Below, piece after piece: positions 1 through 13,801 of a DNA stretch of 64,000 bases (position 1 is its first letter; each line of letters starts with the position of its first letter). The translations under genes and the position numbers were made by a program. Origin of the DNA: Polytrichum commune. Taxonomy: Eukaryota; Streptophyta; Polytrichopsida; Polytrichales; Polytrichaceae. The DNA is taken from assembly GCA_950295325.1 (NCBI GenBank), contig OX485803.1, positions 26,660,001 through 26,724,000 of the forward strand, read 5' to 3'. The notes under the pieces were generated by a model. It saw nothing but the letters and a program-made list of their open reading frames with translations. It did not search any database and was not told the origin of the DNA.

Positions 1-1292
1 CTAGTTGTAGAGGTGGTGGCCCGAAAAGCGTGTAGTGATAGGTAGGATGTAGTGATTGGCGGAATAGGTGTTGTTTCACACCACTTGAGATCGCTTTTGG
101 ACGCCATTGACTTAACTATTTTGTGTGCATTCGCATATAGAGTAGGATATTTTGATGTTCAAATTAGGGAGATTGTAGTCACTGTACTATACAAGTTGGG
201 TCTTGACCTACTTGCCTCTTTGAAAAATGTAACTAATTACCGTAATACCTTTACCACTTCGGCTATATACATGTGAATCATGATTGCAATTCATCTTTTT
301 AGATTTGGCAATCCCGGTTTATAAGGAAAACCCTTTTTCCATATTAATTTTGTAGATTAATAAAATAAAATATCCATAATTTCAAAATTTCCTAAGAACA
401 GTTTATTATTGCTAAAGTGATAAAGGTACTACGATATTTACATGGAGTAAAAGTATGAAACAATTTGCATTCCTCATCATTTCCTCTACTCCATCTCTAA
501 TATAGGCTGGATTTGGTCATCGATAGGTAGTTCATATTCTGAGGTTGTCGAAGCTTGTCCATCAACATCAAGCCTGAATGGGAAGGGGATTGAACAAAAC
601 CAGCGGCTTCGTTAGCACCCTACCATGTATTCTTTAGGGGTAAGCTAGATGGGTATTAAATGGTTACTTTTTCCGACTAGCCCAATCTGGAACATTGGTG
701 ATACGAGTAAAGTACGCACCTACCAACTAAGTGCGCACCAACGACTCTGGTTCAAAGTGCGTACTTAAGGGGGAGATTCCTGTACTTTGTCTAAATATTA
801 TGGGTTACTATTCATAGTTACTTTTTGCTATAACTTTTTATTGATATTGTTTTTTTTATAGCACGACGCAATGCTTCCATTGCTTGATATGAGATATGAC
901 CAACTTCATGACTAAGTTATATTAAATGTAAACTCAAACACTAAATATCAACTATGCTAATATGTGGAAGTTACATGTTTGAATTTAGTGGTAGTAAGGA
1001 TATGAAAAAAGGATATAATAAGGGGAAGTAGCGACACATTTATGTCTAACACTAACTGTCAAGGAATTGAAAATTAGTGTTGAGCAAGGTAGGGTGGTAA
1101 CAACACTAAATATAATCAAACACTAAATATCCTATTTAGCATACTTATGTTATTTGGGTAACAATTGATACTCTCTGTCAAATGTTATAGCAATACGTAA
1201 CTCCAAATGGTAACCCACACTAGTCCCGACCAGTACATCAAATTGTTATTCTATATTAGACCCCTTCCAAAATGTTCATAAAATCAATAAGT

Positions 1293-1426
1293 AGTGTGTG
1301 TTCATTCATGTGGACCCCGAGAATATAACCATGGGATGCCGCAGCTAGTGCAAATTAGTTTGAATGTGCAGTAGTTGCGACATCCCATGGTTATATTCTT
1401 GGGGCCCACATGGATGAACACACACT
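1293..1426. repeat. Foldback with about 50-bp arms
   Basis: Left arm 1293-1342 and right arm 1377-1426 are near-perfect inverted copies, with a perfect 19-bp core AGAATATAACCATGGGATG and only a few mismatches elsewhere. The loop is 34 bases. A MITE or an inverted-repeat hairpin locus are both possible. Confidence 0.8.
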
Positions 1427-1554
1427 GCGTAATACTGTTATGTTTACCTCAATTATTTTCTTATAAGTATGTTTATATTCTTGGGGCCCACATGAATGAA
1501 CACACACTGCGTAATACTGTTATGTTTACCTCAATTGTTTTCTTATAAGTATGT
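1391..1554. repeat. 82-bp tandem duplication overlapping the foldback arm
   Basis: Units 1391-1472 and 1473-1554 differ at only a few positions. The first unit overlaps the right arm of the foldback at 1293-1426, so part of the arm was copied with its flank. Confidence 0.85.
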
Positions 1555-3539
1555 AGTCGTGTGGGATGCTTGAGGGTCACTGCTTCTCGTGAAGTGAGTG
1601 TGTCTTTTCTTTTCAGTATGGAAAGAATCAAACGAGGGGCTTCATCAATTTGGTTCATGTGAGAAGGAACTATCTTGATGGGTAAAAGATAGGATTAATT
1701 TGCATTAAATGTGAGAGAAGGTCCTCTTACAAAGCACCTCGTTGGAGCATCAAATAGTATCAAGTCGAACTTCAGGGATTGGTTGATTTATTTTGCACTT
1801 CTAAACCCACCATAAATTACGATGTGCCTTTTTGTGGGCCATAACAACATAGAGAAGTGGGTGTGACTTTACATTTGCTCATATTCATGCTTGGTATTGG
1901 GTTTTGGATCATCTCTTGTGAAATGAATAAAGCATTAAGCAGCTCATGAGACTTGTACATAACATTAGTCAACAAGTTTGGCCGCTTTCATGTCCAAAAA
2001 TTACTTGGAAAAAACTTACCGCCCTTTTGCAGTCTTTGTGTTCAAGGTAGGCAATTTCAAGGATAAATCCCAAGTATATGGGTGGGCAATACAATTGCAA
2101 GCATGTCATAATAGGACAAGTGTGTGTCCTGTCATGGGACCTTGTTGCAGTAACATTTGGCCTTGCTAGTCATACTAACTTCTATGTGAATGTTGATCAC
2201 CCTAACATTGAAATTGATTGAGGTAAAATGTGAATGTTGATTAGCTTGATAGTGCAGTTGATCGGGGTAAAATGTGAATGATGATCGGCCCGACATCGTA
2301 TATAATTGATACATTATATATAACCCAAAGATATTATAAAAAATGTGACAACATTGGGTGTTTCCCTCTCAATAATCGGTGGACAATGATGAATTAAGAC
2401 ATTTATGAACTCCATGTGTGTGTTGAGCATTATGAAGAGATTTAGGGGTTGCTCTAAACTTCCAATGGGCTTCTACACGACACAATGTTTTATTTTATTG
2501 TAAGAAAACCTTTGTAAACACATGGGCCATTTTAACATGTCCTTTTTCTACATGTGTATCAAATAGACAAGATTAATATATGCCTTTTGAAGATCAAGCA
2601 TGTCAATTTAGAATATTAACAACTCTCTTTGAAATTCTAATATCTATATTCCAAGAATGTTCATCATATATGTGAAATATCCCAAGAACATGTGCATAGC
2701 CCCCCGCCCCCAAAGGAACCCCATCATAACACGTGGCCCTCTTAAAGTAAAGGGGATGTGCCGCCCGTGCATGCCTACCCTTGGAAACCACGTTGAACAA
2801 CACCTTGGTAAAATCATTCACCCTAGAATAGTAGTAAAGCTACGGTGAAAACGGTTGTTCCTTCACCACTAAGTGATTGATTGATTGGCTTTTGTGTGTA
2901 GGCGGCAGAGATTTATTGTGTACTTCACATGGTTGTGGAAACCAATGTTTATGCTTATGGGTGTTTGTATGCATGGAATCCAAATTAGAAGTCTATAATG
3001 TCATCGAGGAACTCAACCCTAAGTCTAGTGTCAAAATTGGAGTAGTACCGGTTGGTCAAAAGATGTTTCATCCATACTTCATCGATATCACAAGATGGGG
3101 GAACCTTTGAATACCTAACGTAGATGGATCTATAAACGGTCACTTTTGTCCGACTAGCTCGATTATCCTAGGATATGAAACACACGACTATAGTAGAGGC
3201 GCCTACTCCCAATCGAGATATCATTGGCAATCTTTAGGGTATCGGAATTTCGATCAAGTTGGGATTGGAGTTCGAATGAGTTGGGAGTTAATTTCGATCA
3301 GGCTGAAACCAATAGTGCCATGACACGTGAGTGCTTAAGTGAGGATAAATGAGTGGTTAAAACGAGCAGTTATGGGAAACTCTAGACATTGGTAATGTGT
3401 TTTGGCCAACTTTCGGTTTCAAAATTTTCAATTTAAGGAATGAAATTACCAAAAAAATTCACAATCCTTCTTATTTCTATCTTCTTACATGATAATTTTT
3501 TTTGCACAACCTCATACTTCTCCATGTTTGGCGCATAAT

Positions 3540-3870
3540 CTCTTAAGTGATCAGTTATGGGCGCCTCAACTCTAGCAGGAGATGCACCGTAGCCACCTTC
3601 CTCATAATTTTGAAGTTCATATGAATATCTTCCTCATTATCAAAGTGAGTGGACATGTAGGTCTCCCTCCCCCCCCCCCAACCGTGGTGACTATCAAGTC
3701 TAGAATGGTTATTATCTTTTTTAGCATGTAGTCCATTGAAGCACATGTCTTCTTGGTATCTGTTATTGGAGCTACACTGAACAATGTGCCACTAAAACAC
3801 ATGCGTCCAAATAAGAAAAGTGACCACATAAAGCCAAGGTTTCTTGACAACCACATATATATACGTGCAA
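3540..3870 (+). repeat. R1 family copy
   Basis: Shares GTAGCCACCTTCCTCATAAT, GTCTCCCT, ACACATGTCTTCTTGGT and AATAAGAAAAGTGACCA with the copy at 53640-54010. A run of C (about 3667-3679) sits in the middle. Confidence 0.6.
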
Positions 3871-4202
3871 ACTATTTGGAACTTCTCATAGCTCATAAAT
3901 TTCAATTTTAACCAATTTGATACCACAATTAACATGAGTGATTCCAAACTATTCTATTGAGATAAACTTGGGACATAACTCGACCCATAAACATGTGGGG
4001 GGTAGATTTTTACCTAAATCTTAAACATGATTGCCACAAATGATGAGCCTCTTTATTTGGGTCAATGTTATAAGTTAATAGTATAATGATAATAGGGTGA
4101 TTCTACAGGTGTTTAAAGGTTCTTGCATGGTATAGACTTGAATATAGAATCAATACAAAAGTATCTCCACAAGTTTGTATTGTTAAGGTAGAATTTAGCA
4201 TT

Positions 4203-4850
4203 GTGTTTTAAGCTGTCAAAAATTGACTAGTTGGTCACAAATTGTCAAAAGGCCAAAAAATGCTAGTTTACTAGTTGACATCAAATTTGCCCTTGATGCA
4301 AAATTGTTAGAACGTCCACTAGTTGGTTTTTAGTGTTTTACTACTGAATTGTCTATTCAGTAGTAGTAAGTGTTTGGGGTTAGTAACTTAGGTGATCAGA
4401 AAATGACTTGTAGGTCCAAAGTTATTAAAATGCCATTGGGAGTCTTTTACTAGTTGATTTTTTTTTATGACCTCAGTGTGCCAGCTGGTCATGAACTGGA
4501 CAGAGGGCAGGAACGCGTTAGGATAGCTAGTTGCAGTGTTTTGACAGGGTGGCAACCTACCAAGTTGATCCACCTAGTGGTAGTTGTTTTGAAGTATATA
4601 AGGATTGTCCTAGAGCCTTTTGGCTCTCTTAGTACACATATGCGGAGAGGACTTAGACCCTTAGAGAAGATATGTATGCTTGTGAGTTTTTACATCTGGA
4701 CAACTGGTAATCTGGAAGTGTATTGCAGTCCGAACAAAACCACAATCCTAGAAAAACAAGCAATAAAGTGTTGAAGGAGGGATTTGAAGAGTAGATTCAT
4801 TGTTGGTGTTCTCCTATCACTACCCTTCTTGGAAGCTAACATAGTCTTAG
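4203..4850 (+). repeat. Possible solo LTR (low confidence)
   Basis: A TATATAAGG box at 4595 followed by an AATAAA at 4762 resembles the promoter and polyadenylation layout of an LTR. TGTT at 4203 and AACA near 4840 could be its ends, but no 5-bp target duplication or primer-binding site was found. A 106-codon open frame inside (4454-4774) is unrecognised and probably incidental. Confidence 0.25.
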
Positions 4851-7800
4851 TGTTGACAAGACAAAGAAGTTGAATGTGTTATTGAAAATGTGCATTGGAC
4901 AACTTGTGATGTAGTACCAAGGAATGCATTCAAAAGTAGAAAGGGTGGGTGTGCACGGACGTGACGCTTATGGGAGGACGTTCAGAGCAAGTAGTTACAA
5001 TGACATAAAAAATGTACCATAAGTTGGTAGAAGGTTAGAGAGGTCAGATCCGGACTCGGTTTGCGAAAACCACCTCCAGAAGTTGCCGGATCTGACTAAA
5101 AACGTGAGCTGGTCGAAAATATGAAAGTGGTCAGAATGGCCCGAAAACTATACTGTAAGTTGGTAGGAGGTTAGAGACGGCAAATCCAAGCTTATATTGT
5201 GGAAACGACCTCCGTAAGTTGGCTGATTGGGCCAAAAACGTGGGCTGGTAGGTAGTGTCCAGGGCATGTTTCAAGCCTTAAACGGAATTTGTAGGGGATT
5301 GTACGTCAAAGGAGATGTCTAGGGATGAGGAACTAGCTTGGGAGGTGTTTATGCAAGGCTTGGACGTGACTAGCGGCAAACTAATTAATGGAGCAAGGAA
5401 GGAGTGCGAACATCCATTAACATGTACCCTACCAATTTTGTGTGTGTGTGTGTGTGAGGGGGGGGGGGGAGGTGAAATTACTAATGGTACTTACCCATGT
5501 GGTATAGTAAAGAGGACTCCATGTAGAAGGGTTGGAGCAACGTGAGTGCGATAAGATGGTAATACCCCCAATGTGCATGGGTACATCACATCTTAGGTTC
5601 CAATGTTTTCCATATTGTCTCATTACTTGCAATTTTTCATGTGGCCAAAAAATTTCAACCAAATAGAATGAATGTGGACTTTAAACTTAGGTGAAGGTTT
5701 GAACTCAAAAGTCCTTTTTTTTCCTTTGAAAATCATAATTATATAATTATAAGACATATTAGATACATCTTTTTACCAAATAGAATTGCATAAAATTTAA
5801 TATGTACACAACTTTTAGTATTACAAGTAAATGCACATTGGGGAAGGGCGGGGGGGGGGGGGGGTTGAAAGTATGCAATCATATGGTTGTGATCCTCTAC
5901 ATTGAATCCCCCCCCCCTCCATGTATTATGCAACCAAGTTCAATATTTGATTTTCATTCATAATAAATCATGCTCCTCCCTCATTGCATAGTGCTAATTC
6001 TAACATCTACCAAACATGATTCTCCAAGAAGTGAACATGGTAATTTTGTTATAGGATGATATTCCAATTCAGTGTAATGCGACGTGTTATTTAATTTGAC
6101 CACAAAATTGGAAGACAAGTTTTCATCTCCACCTTCTATGCCTATTATTGTGGCCCACTATGATTATGGGACAGATGGGAATAGTGTATCTCTCATTCAT
6201 CCAACATAATTGACTTGAAATAATATGTAGCATGGATGATACTTTTTAGATTGAGTTTGACATCGGAAGTAGCTTGAAAGACCCTAGTAATATGTGATAA
6301 ATGTTTTGAAACATTTGACCTATTTGCCTCCCTATTTTTCAATCCACACATGAAGTACAATGGGCCGCAATATTTTCTACCCGTGCTAGCGTTCAAGTCA
6401 AAATAATAAAGAGTAAAAAGGTGTAGTTGGGTCCCACGGCTACACTCCAATGTAAGATTTTGTGAACTCCATATGTCACCCTCTCCACAATTCGTCGGAA
6501 TTTAAACTATTTGATGCTTTTGAAAAACGATATAAATTTCTCTTGGTCATGACCATTGGACCACTGATGATAACCACGAGACATCCTATATCATTTTCTT
6601 ATCACAACACTTGGTCATGTGTGAATACAACCCTAAGGGGTTGTTCACTCCATGGACCATGAAGTTGTCCCAAGGCCCTATAAAATTTGTGATTGGTTGT
6701 TGAACTCGTCATGGGACCACTTAGGTTTACACCAAGGAAAAAAAATGTCTGAGTGACCATGGAGTTTGAGGTCCCCAAAAGACATATTTTAGGGCCTACA
6801 TTATCCACTGACATGGTCCAATGGATTTTGCAGTAGGAGAGGCAAAAGATATGCTCTAGTCAAGAAAAAGGAAGGGCCCATGGAAAAAAAAATGTTGTTA
6901 TAATAAAACTTAAATGAAACTTTTTTGAGGAAGAGAAGATGAGGACAAGAGACGACAAGAGAATGGTCAAACTTAATTATTTTTCTTTCAAAACTGCCTT
7001 TTTTGGGCATATATTAAAAAAAACACTTTCACTTTTTGGTGCATGGCCATTCCTATTGGTTCACATTCGGTTTATACAATAACGTCCTCTACATGTGAAT
7101 TCATGAATTATATATAATGTACAGTGTGGTGTAAGTTGTGGTGTTTTTTTATTTAGATGTAAAGTCACATAAATAAAACTAGGTTTAGATTTTTTTAATA
7201 GGTTCAACATAAATCATCTACCATTAGTGGCATTGGATATTAAGCAAAATGTATGTGGACATGTAGATGGATTTGTTGAAACGGTTGCCTTTGGATGAAA
7301 AGTACCGTCATCCGGCAATAAAAAGGTTGGTTGGCTTGATTAGGGTTTCATTGGGGGGAGGGGGGGGGGTCAAGAACCATAAGCAATATGCTAAAGTTCA
7401 TAATATGATGGTTATGTGTGTATAATGTGTAGAGTAATATTTGCGCAGTGTAATGTATGTGCAAATTGTTCACACAAAATTTCTACTATTCATAAATAAG
7501 ATAGGGTGATTATAATTATGCGACTCTAAAATTCATATGTAATGTTAGGGCGTTAGAAAATACCATTCAGTAGAAATTTAGCTACTTTTATGGTGGAGAA
7601 TATTCGACGAAGGAAGGTAAATATCCCCCATTAAATAGGGGTTCTCGCACGTGTATACATAAATCAAGCGTAGGTGCACCCCCTGTGGTCAAACTTTACT
7701 TGACTATGACTGGACCACTCAAGTTTTTAGAACTATGATTGGCTAGGGATTAGGTAGTGTCCCATGTTGGGTTTCCAATTTAAGCTTTGAAGGCCCACAT

Positions 7801-8004
7801 TATTCTCCATGGGTGAGAAAATTACATGAAGTCCTAGATGACTACAATGTGCAATGTTATGTTGCTTTTCAGGAGCATTTATCTTGACCGCCAATTCGGA
7901 GTAGGCCAAACACATTATGCCCATGTTAAAAGTACTTATATAAAAAGAGAGAAAACAAAACAAAAACAAAGTATTTTTCATCACCAACTTCTTGTGGTTG
8001 TATC

Positions 8005-9251
8005 CAGGGGTGTTTTTTCACAAGGTCCCTAACATGTCTAGGGACATGTTCATAAAAAAAAAACATTTCCAGTGGATGGGTTCTTAGAAAATGAACTGGT
8101 TTTGGGACGTGTCAAATTCACTTTGGACGGGTTCTAAAAATAACATTATTTAAATTAAAAAATGGTACAAATATCAATTACGTTATGTCATATATGACAT
8201 GTGAATATAAGCATAATGCAATCAAACCACTAATACCCAATCAAACTATCAATCTTGAAGTGCTTGATTCACCTGCATACATTAATTCATCAACCACAAA
8301 ATTTAGAACCTTTTTAACATAATGTCAAAGATTACAATTGAAGGTAAACTTAGTAATTGAATAAGAATTAGTATATATAAACATGTTAAAAAGTTTAAAA
8401 ATAAAGAGCTACTTACCCTTCAAAGAAGTGGATGAATTCTCCTATCCTTCATGTTTCATGTTTAACTCGAATTGACAGAAATTTCCTGCACAACCCTTGA
8501 ATCTGCACTCAACCCACAACAAAAGAGAGGAATAAGACTCTCAAGATTTAGGATGCTAATGAATCGAACATATGCAACTGAAAGCTAAAGCAACTGAGAG
8601 ACCGGTGAGAGATAACTTGATTGCAGTCGTCAAATGAACCGGTTGAGTTTGAGAAAACACTTGTTGAAGTTCAAGATTGCAGGAGAAGATTGTTCCAGCG
8701 GCACTCTTCAACTTCTTGAATTCGAGTTAGTTTCAAATGAACCGGTTGAGTTTGAGAAAACGTACACCTATTGAAGTTCAAGATTGCAGGAGGAGATTGT
8801 TCCAGCGGCACTCTCCAACTTCTTGAATTCGAGTTAGTTTCAAATGAACCGGTTGAGTTTGAGTGACTGAGTCTAGTTCAGTTTCTTTGAACTGGTCTGT
8901 GGACAAACAAACAAAATGGGACAGTGGCAGGCTGGCAAATTGGTAACTATAATAGAAAAGCAGAAATGAACGAAGATAGTAAGATACTATTGTTTCCAAG
9001 TGGCAAGTGCACCAATCACATGCCGACATCTTTCGGGTTATCTTTATCGATTTGTTTTTTCCTTTAACCTTTTCATGGACGGGTTGGTTTAGAAATTACC
9101 GGTTTTGGGACGGGTTGTTTTTTCTTCAACCTTTCCATGGACGGGTTGGTTTTGAAATTACCGGTTTTGGGACGGGTTGCAATTTTTTTTGCCTTTCAAT
9201 TTGAGGTTTTGGGACGTGGACGGGTAAAAACTTTGTGAAAAAACAGCCCTG
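8005..9251. mobile_element. Non-autonomous hAT element, 1247 bp
   Basis: Ends match as terminal inverted repeats, CAGGGGTGTTTTTTCACAAG on the left and CAGGGCTGTTTTTTCACAAA on the right (19 of 21 positions agree). They are flanked by a perfect 8-bp direct duplication, GTTGTATC, at 7997-8004 and 9252-9259. A CAGGG start with an 8-bp duplication is characteristic of the hAT superfamily. Subterminal copies of GGACGGGTT and GGTTTTGGGACGG cluster near both ends, as expected for hAT binding sites. No transposase frame is present inside. An internal tandem duplication lies at 8631-8861. Confidence 0.88.
8631..8861. repeat. Internal tandem duplication in the hAT element
   Basis: Two units of 103 and 107 bp (8631-8733, 8734-8840) begin with CAAATGAACCGGTTGAGTTT and are followed by a partial third unit to about 8861. 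They are highly similar, so the duplication is recent relative to the surrounding decay. Confidence 0.85.
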
Positions 9252-9259
9252 GTTGTATC

Positions 9260-12200
9260 CAACAAAGTGGAGTGACTGAACATTGAATGCAAGTGCTTTA
9301 TCACCTGGTGTAAAGCATCCCCCTAATCCAAAGATCTAAACCTGCAAAATTTCAAAGTTCATATTGTGAATATTCAAAGGGGTGTCTATATTAAAATTTA
9401 ACGATCTCAAGAATCTTCACTTTGATAATACTACAATGCTCATACGAGCTCCAAAATTATGAGGAAAGTGACTATCACCAAACTTTACAATTGTCTATCA
9501 TCTCAGAATAAATGCGTAATATGTATTCTACAAGAAGCGGATGTAGAGGTAAAAGTGTCTATTTAAGGTCCACTTACCTTTATAATAGTTACATTTAAGT
9601 TGCACATCAATAGTTGGAAACACTATAACTATTGAGCTTGTTCACAAAGTTCACAGCTTCATTAAAGGCCGCTTTACACATATACCAAGATTCATGACCA
9701 TGAAAACTTAAGGGCCCTTGAGAACCATCCAAAGGCCATACCATGGGGAATATTCAATTTGACAATTGATGGGCCCTCAAGCTTAGTGTAGTGTCAACAT
9801 GAATGATGTTGAGGAACTCCAACACATGTTCGGATTCAAATCTCCCACAATGATAACATAATAATTCGTAGGAACCAATGGCAATTGATTGATTACTATA
9901 GTCCCTAGTTTTGCATTTGACTTACCTCTTTTCTGATGCTCATGACGCAACATCCAATAGACCATGAAACATTATCCACTTGTTGTCGTGTAGGTACAAT
10001 CTTTGGGAAATGAGAAAACCGTTGTATTATCAAGGTGTCACATATTCAATAACATGATAAATTGGACCTCTTTGTCATAATAATGAAGTACTTCATGAAA
10101 GTACACAATAGATTTTTGGTCACATATACAAAATAATTATTTTGCCAAATGTCTTTACAAATATGCAAATATCTCTCTTAAAACCTATGTGGATTGGAAG
10201 AAAGAATTGATAGTATGCTCATGTTGCCACTTCAAATTAGCAACAAATATCTTATTGAGCTTCTCTGATATGGCCTACACTTTTGTTATATTTGCAGGAA
10301 TAAACTCTAATGGGATGTCTATAAAAACAATGTAGCTAATAATTGAGCATGATGTCGAGCATTTGCCAGTTTCACAATAGGCGGAGGTCTCTCATCAACA
10401 TCTAAAGAGCCCAAAGGCTTTGCATTAAAGTCAAAACTAGGTGATTTTATTCCCTATCCCATATCAACCAACTATGACATGCAATATTCAACTTCAATGA
10501 TGTCTTCACCTTTCATTCTTAGATAATCTTCAAATGACATGTCATCTTGTCCAATCTACATATCATAATTGCCCTTCAAATCAGCAAAAATAGTCATTGT
10601 CTTGAAATCAACTTCTAAAACTTAACATGCCTTCAAATGCTAAAAACTTTGCCAATACAACTCATGATTGGACAAAACTACCACCAAAAGAAGTGAGATT
10701 TCAAGAGCTTTTCCCAAAAATATGTAGATCAAAGCAATATGATATTATTGAGCTCAGAATGCTTAAAAGCATACTATGCACCTTGGTTTAGGGTTTAGGT
10801 GTAATTGTTGCAAAAGGGATAGAAGCTAATGAGTCTCTTGATTAGGTTTCGAGATAGAGAACATCGTTCCCTTTGTTCCCATGTTTTTACATCATTTTGC
10901 ATTAAAATATATTTTATCCACATTTTGTCGAGGTCACCTTTAACCCTTAGCCTTAGATGGAATAACCCGCTGCTGACCGGTTTACACATACATTACTCCT
11001 ATCCAAATTAGCACGTTCTAAACTTCCATTCTTGAAGCAATCTATTCCAATACTCAATATGTTGTTTTCCCTCAATGAATCCCTAATGAGTAGGTGCCCT
11101 AGGTTTTCAAGTTAATGTTCCCCTGAATCCTAATGTCAAGGCTAAGTGTCATCTAGAGGAAAACCATTCTTATGTCTAATATCTTGTAGAATTATTCCAA
11201 TCTCTTTCATGGTTTGAATGGCTTATAGTTATTATCATTCCGTTCAATATTCTAAGAATGTGTAATTAAGAGTATCAAGTCCTTTTTCAATTCAAGCATG
11301 CTCTCTTGCTAATGCCAATTCACCCAATTGGTGGAAAGTACTTGACTTTGGTAATTTATATATTCCATCATTCAACGAGTACATCTTCATAAGGATTTCA
11401 TGAATTCTTCCATTAAGGTATTTAAACAATGCTTTTTGGCATTCACGTGTATGCTTCAGGATTACATATGGTCAATATTCTCGTAAACTCTACATGGTAT
11501 GGAATTACTCAAACTTTCCCTAAGTTGACGTGGGAGGTGTCATGAAATGACATCTTAGTCATACTCGAGCGCCATGTGGCGTTTGATGTGGCCTACTTAA
11601 TTGACGGCCTCGCCTTCGCTCCTCCTTTGGATATGATTTCCGCACTCGTCACTTTACGGCTTGCACGTCAATTGGTACTTAAAGCGGAACTTTAATCCCA
11701 AAGGGTTAGATCGTCCTAGGAATGAAAGTCTTCATCTCCACTCCCGTGCTTCAACCATGTGTTTTATTTTGGTCTAACCAATAATTTTCCTTGGGTTCTT
11801 AGTCTTGTGGTATCTCTTAGCTTTAGGTATTCCCAAAACTTTCACCACTTGTCAATTGACCTTCGTCCAATTCGGCTAGGGTTTTCTTTTTAATTTTAGA
11901 AGGTCTCTAGACCTCAAAAAGTTTCCTCCATGCCCTGGCTCGTATGCTTTCGGCTTCCAAGTCCTTCGTTCTTCAAATCCTCCGGTCTTCAAGTCTTTCA
12001 TTCTTCAAATCCTTCGAGATTCGCCACGACACTCACGTAGAATGGTTCGTGATTTTATAATGAGGTGTCTTAGATCCCCGTTGTGCTTCTTCAAATAGGA
12101 CTTAACATCTACCTTTTCTTGATGTGGCGGTTAGGTCTTTTCCCCTTATGGTCAAATGTATATTTTTTAAAATTTTAATGCCATATGTAACTATTAAGTT

Positions 12201-13801
12201 CTTTTAATAGATGTATGTGGGGAATACATCTGGTGTATTTACTATCTGTCTAGATGTGCCATGGGATTCGACCACAACCCATCTAATCCCATCCGTCCAA
12301 AATTGGTTACATCCATTTAAGTATTCAATTCCTAAGTATGTTTATCCCTCCTAAGCCTACTATGTATTCCTACTTGCACTCATGTATTGTATTGACCTCG
12401 TTTACACTAGTGCTACCTTCCTAAGCTATTTGTTCATTCCCGGGTAAAAGGTATGTACTTAACCTAATTGGCCCGTTCCCGAGACCGTGGCTCTGGTTCA
12501 GGCCGAGGGCCCTACAAAATGTTGGTCACTCACTCCTGTCTACCAAGGCCCTCGGCCTTCCTTGTTGGCTTCTTTTGTCTTGTGGCTCCCCCCGCGCTCT
12601 CCTTGTGACCGGCCGTCCTCCTCGACTGTGTATCAGTGGCCATCTCCTAACAGGGTCCACGCATTTCATATGTGAAAGTTACATAAATTTAATATTAACT
12701 ACACGCTTATATATGTGTGAGACTTGTTGTAAATGCATTTATTACCACTATAATATGATATTTTGGGGGTCCATGAGTGTCATATTAACAATTTCACATT
12801 CGTATTATAGAGGAAAACTTTAGCTATAAATTTTGGTTCACATAAATTGTGTTAGTGTATCGAATTTGTCATATTATCATGTGTCGTATTAAAGAGGCAA
12901 GATTGTAGCCAAGTATAGCTCCATCCATTCAAATTCCTTTGGTCTCTTGAGCCTTCATAATACGGTGTAAAGTGAACTTGGATTGTCTCCAACTTCTCAA
13001 CCAATCACATAAAATTGTTTATCGTGGATCAAGGGCCCTCAAGTTATAGTGTAAAGTGACCCTAATCTATACCATGCCCACACATGATGGGCTACTTTTC
13101 CTTCACTTTTCGCTAACAACAATAACTAGATGTAATGTACTTACAATATCATTGTTTAATGGCTACTTCAATTCCCCGACCTCGTGACCGGGTTAACAGT
13201 TACAGAACGATGATAATATAGTCCACCATGTGCTACTATTATTTGCTTACAATATGTAAGTTGTTCGAAGCCTAGTTAGGAAATGAGAATGCTAATAATA
13301 GAATATATTGATAGACTAATTTAAAAATATGGTATATGAGTATATTTTATATTTAAGGGCTTTGTCCTATGTTTATACTAATTTTGGGTTGGTATAGAGG
13401 TGAATGCATGGTATTAAGAAGTAACATCAATATTGGTATGCAAGAACCTACCCATGGTTTAGAATAATGTAATACCAGTCAAATATTGATTAGTGATGGG
13501 TATGTGAAGGTGAGAAAATATCTATATATTCAAGTTATTATCCATGTTGATACTCGGATGCATTTGGCTAGGTGTGAAGGTTATTGCATGGTACGTATAA
13601 CTGCGTGCTATTGAAAACAAAATATTGTCAAATACTCATACCCTATTGGTGTAAAAAAAATGTGGAATCCTCATTATAGATATTGGAATCATATCAAACA
13701 AATATAATACCAGTCCAATAAGTGTAGATATGTGAGAAAAATGATTATACATATATATATATATACATACATGTAATAATTAATCACAATATATTTAGAA
13801 T
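9260..13801. other. Gene-free sequence with a GC-richer island
   Basis: No gene is supported. It contains an inverted R1 copy (about 9400-9620) and sequence loosely like MITE family copy A (about 9640-9800). The 11530-12670 island, with its hairpin and CTTCAAATCC repeats, may be retroelement debris, but no termini were found. Confidence 0.5.
12501..12557. repeat. GC-rich hairpin
   Basis: Perfect 11-bp arms GGCCGAGGGCC and GGCCCTCGGCC flank a 35-base loop, in the middle of a GC-richer island (about 11530-12670). No gene is recognised there. The island also holds a short CTTCAAATCCTTCG-type tandem repeat at about 11950-12012. Confidence 0.6.

Larger units (their letters stand above)
1..7996. 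other. Gene-free AT-rich repeat DNA
   Basis: No supportable gene. Apart from the foldback, tandem repeat, R1 copy and LTR-like patch listed separately, it holds a short inverted repeat GTCAGATCCGG/CCGGATCTGAC (5043-5096) within two diverged copies of a roughly 110-bp unit (about 5020-5240), and several long G or C runs. Confidence 0.6.
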
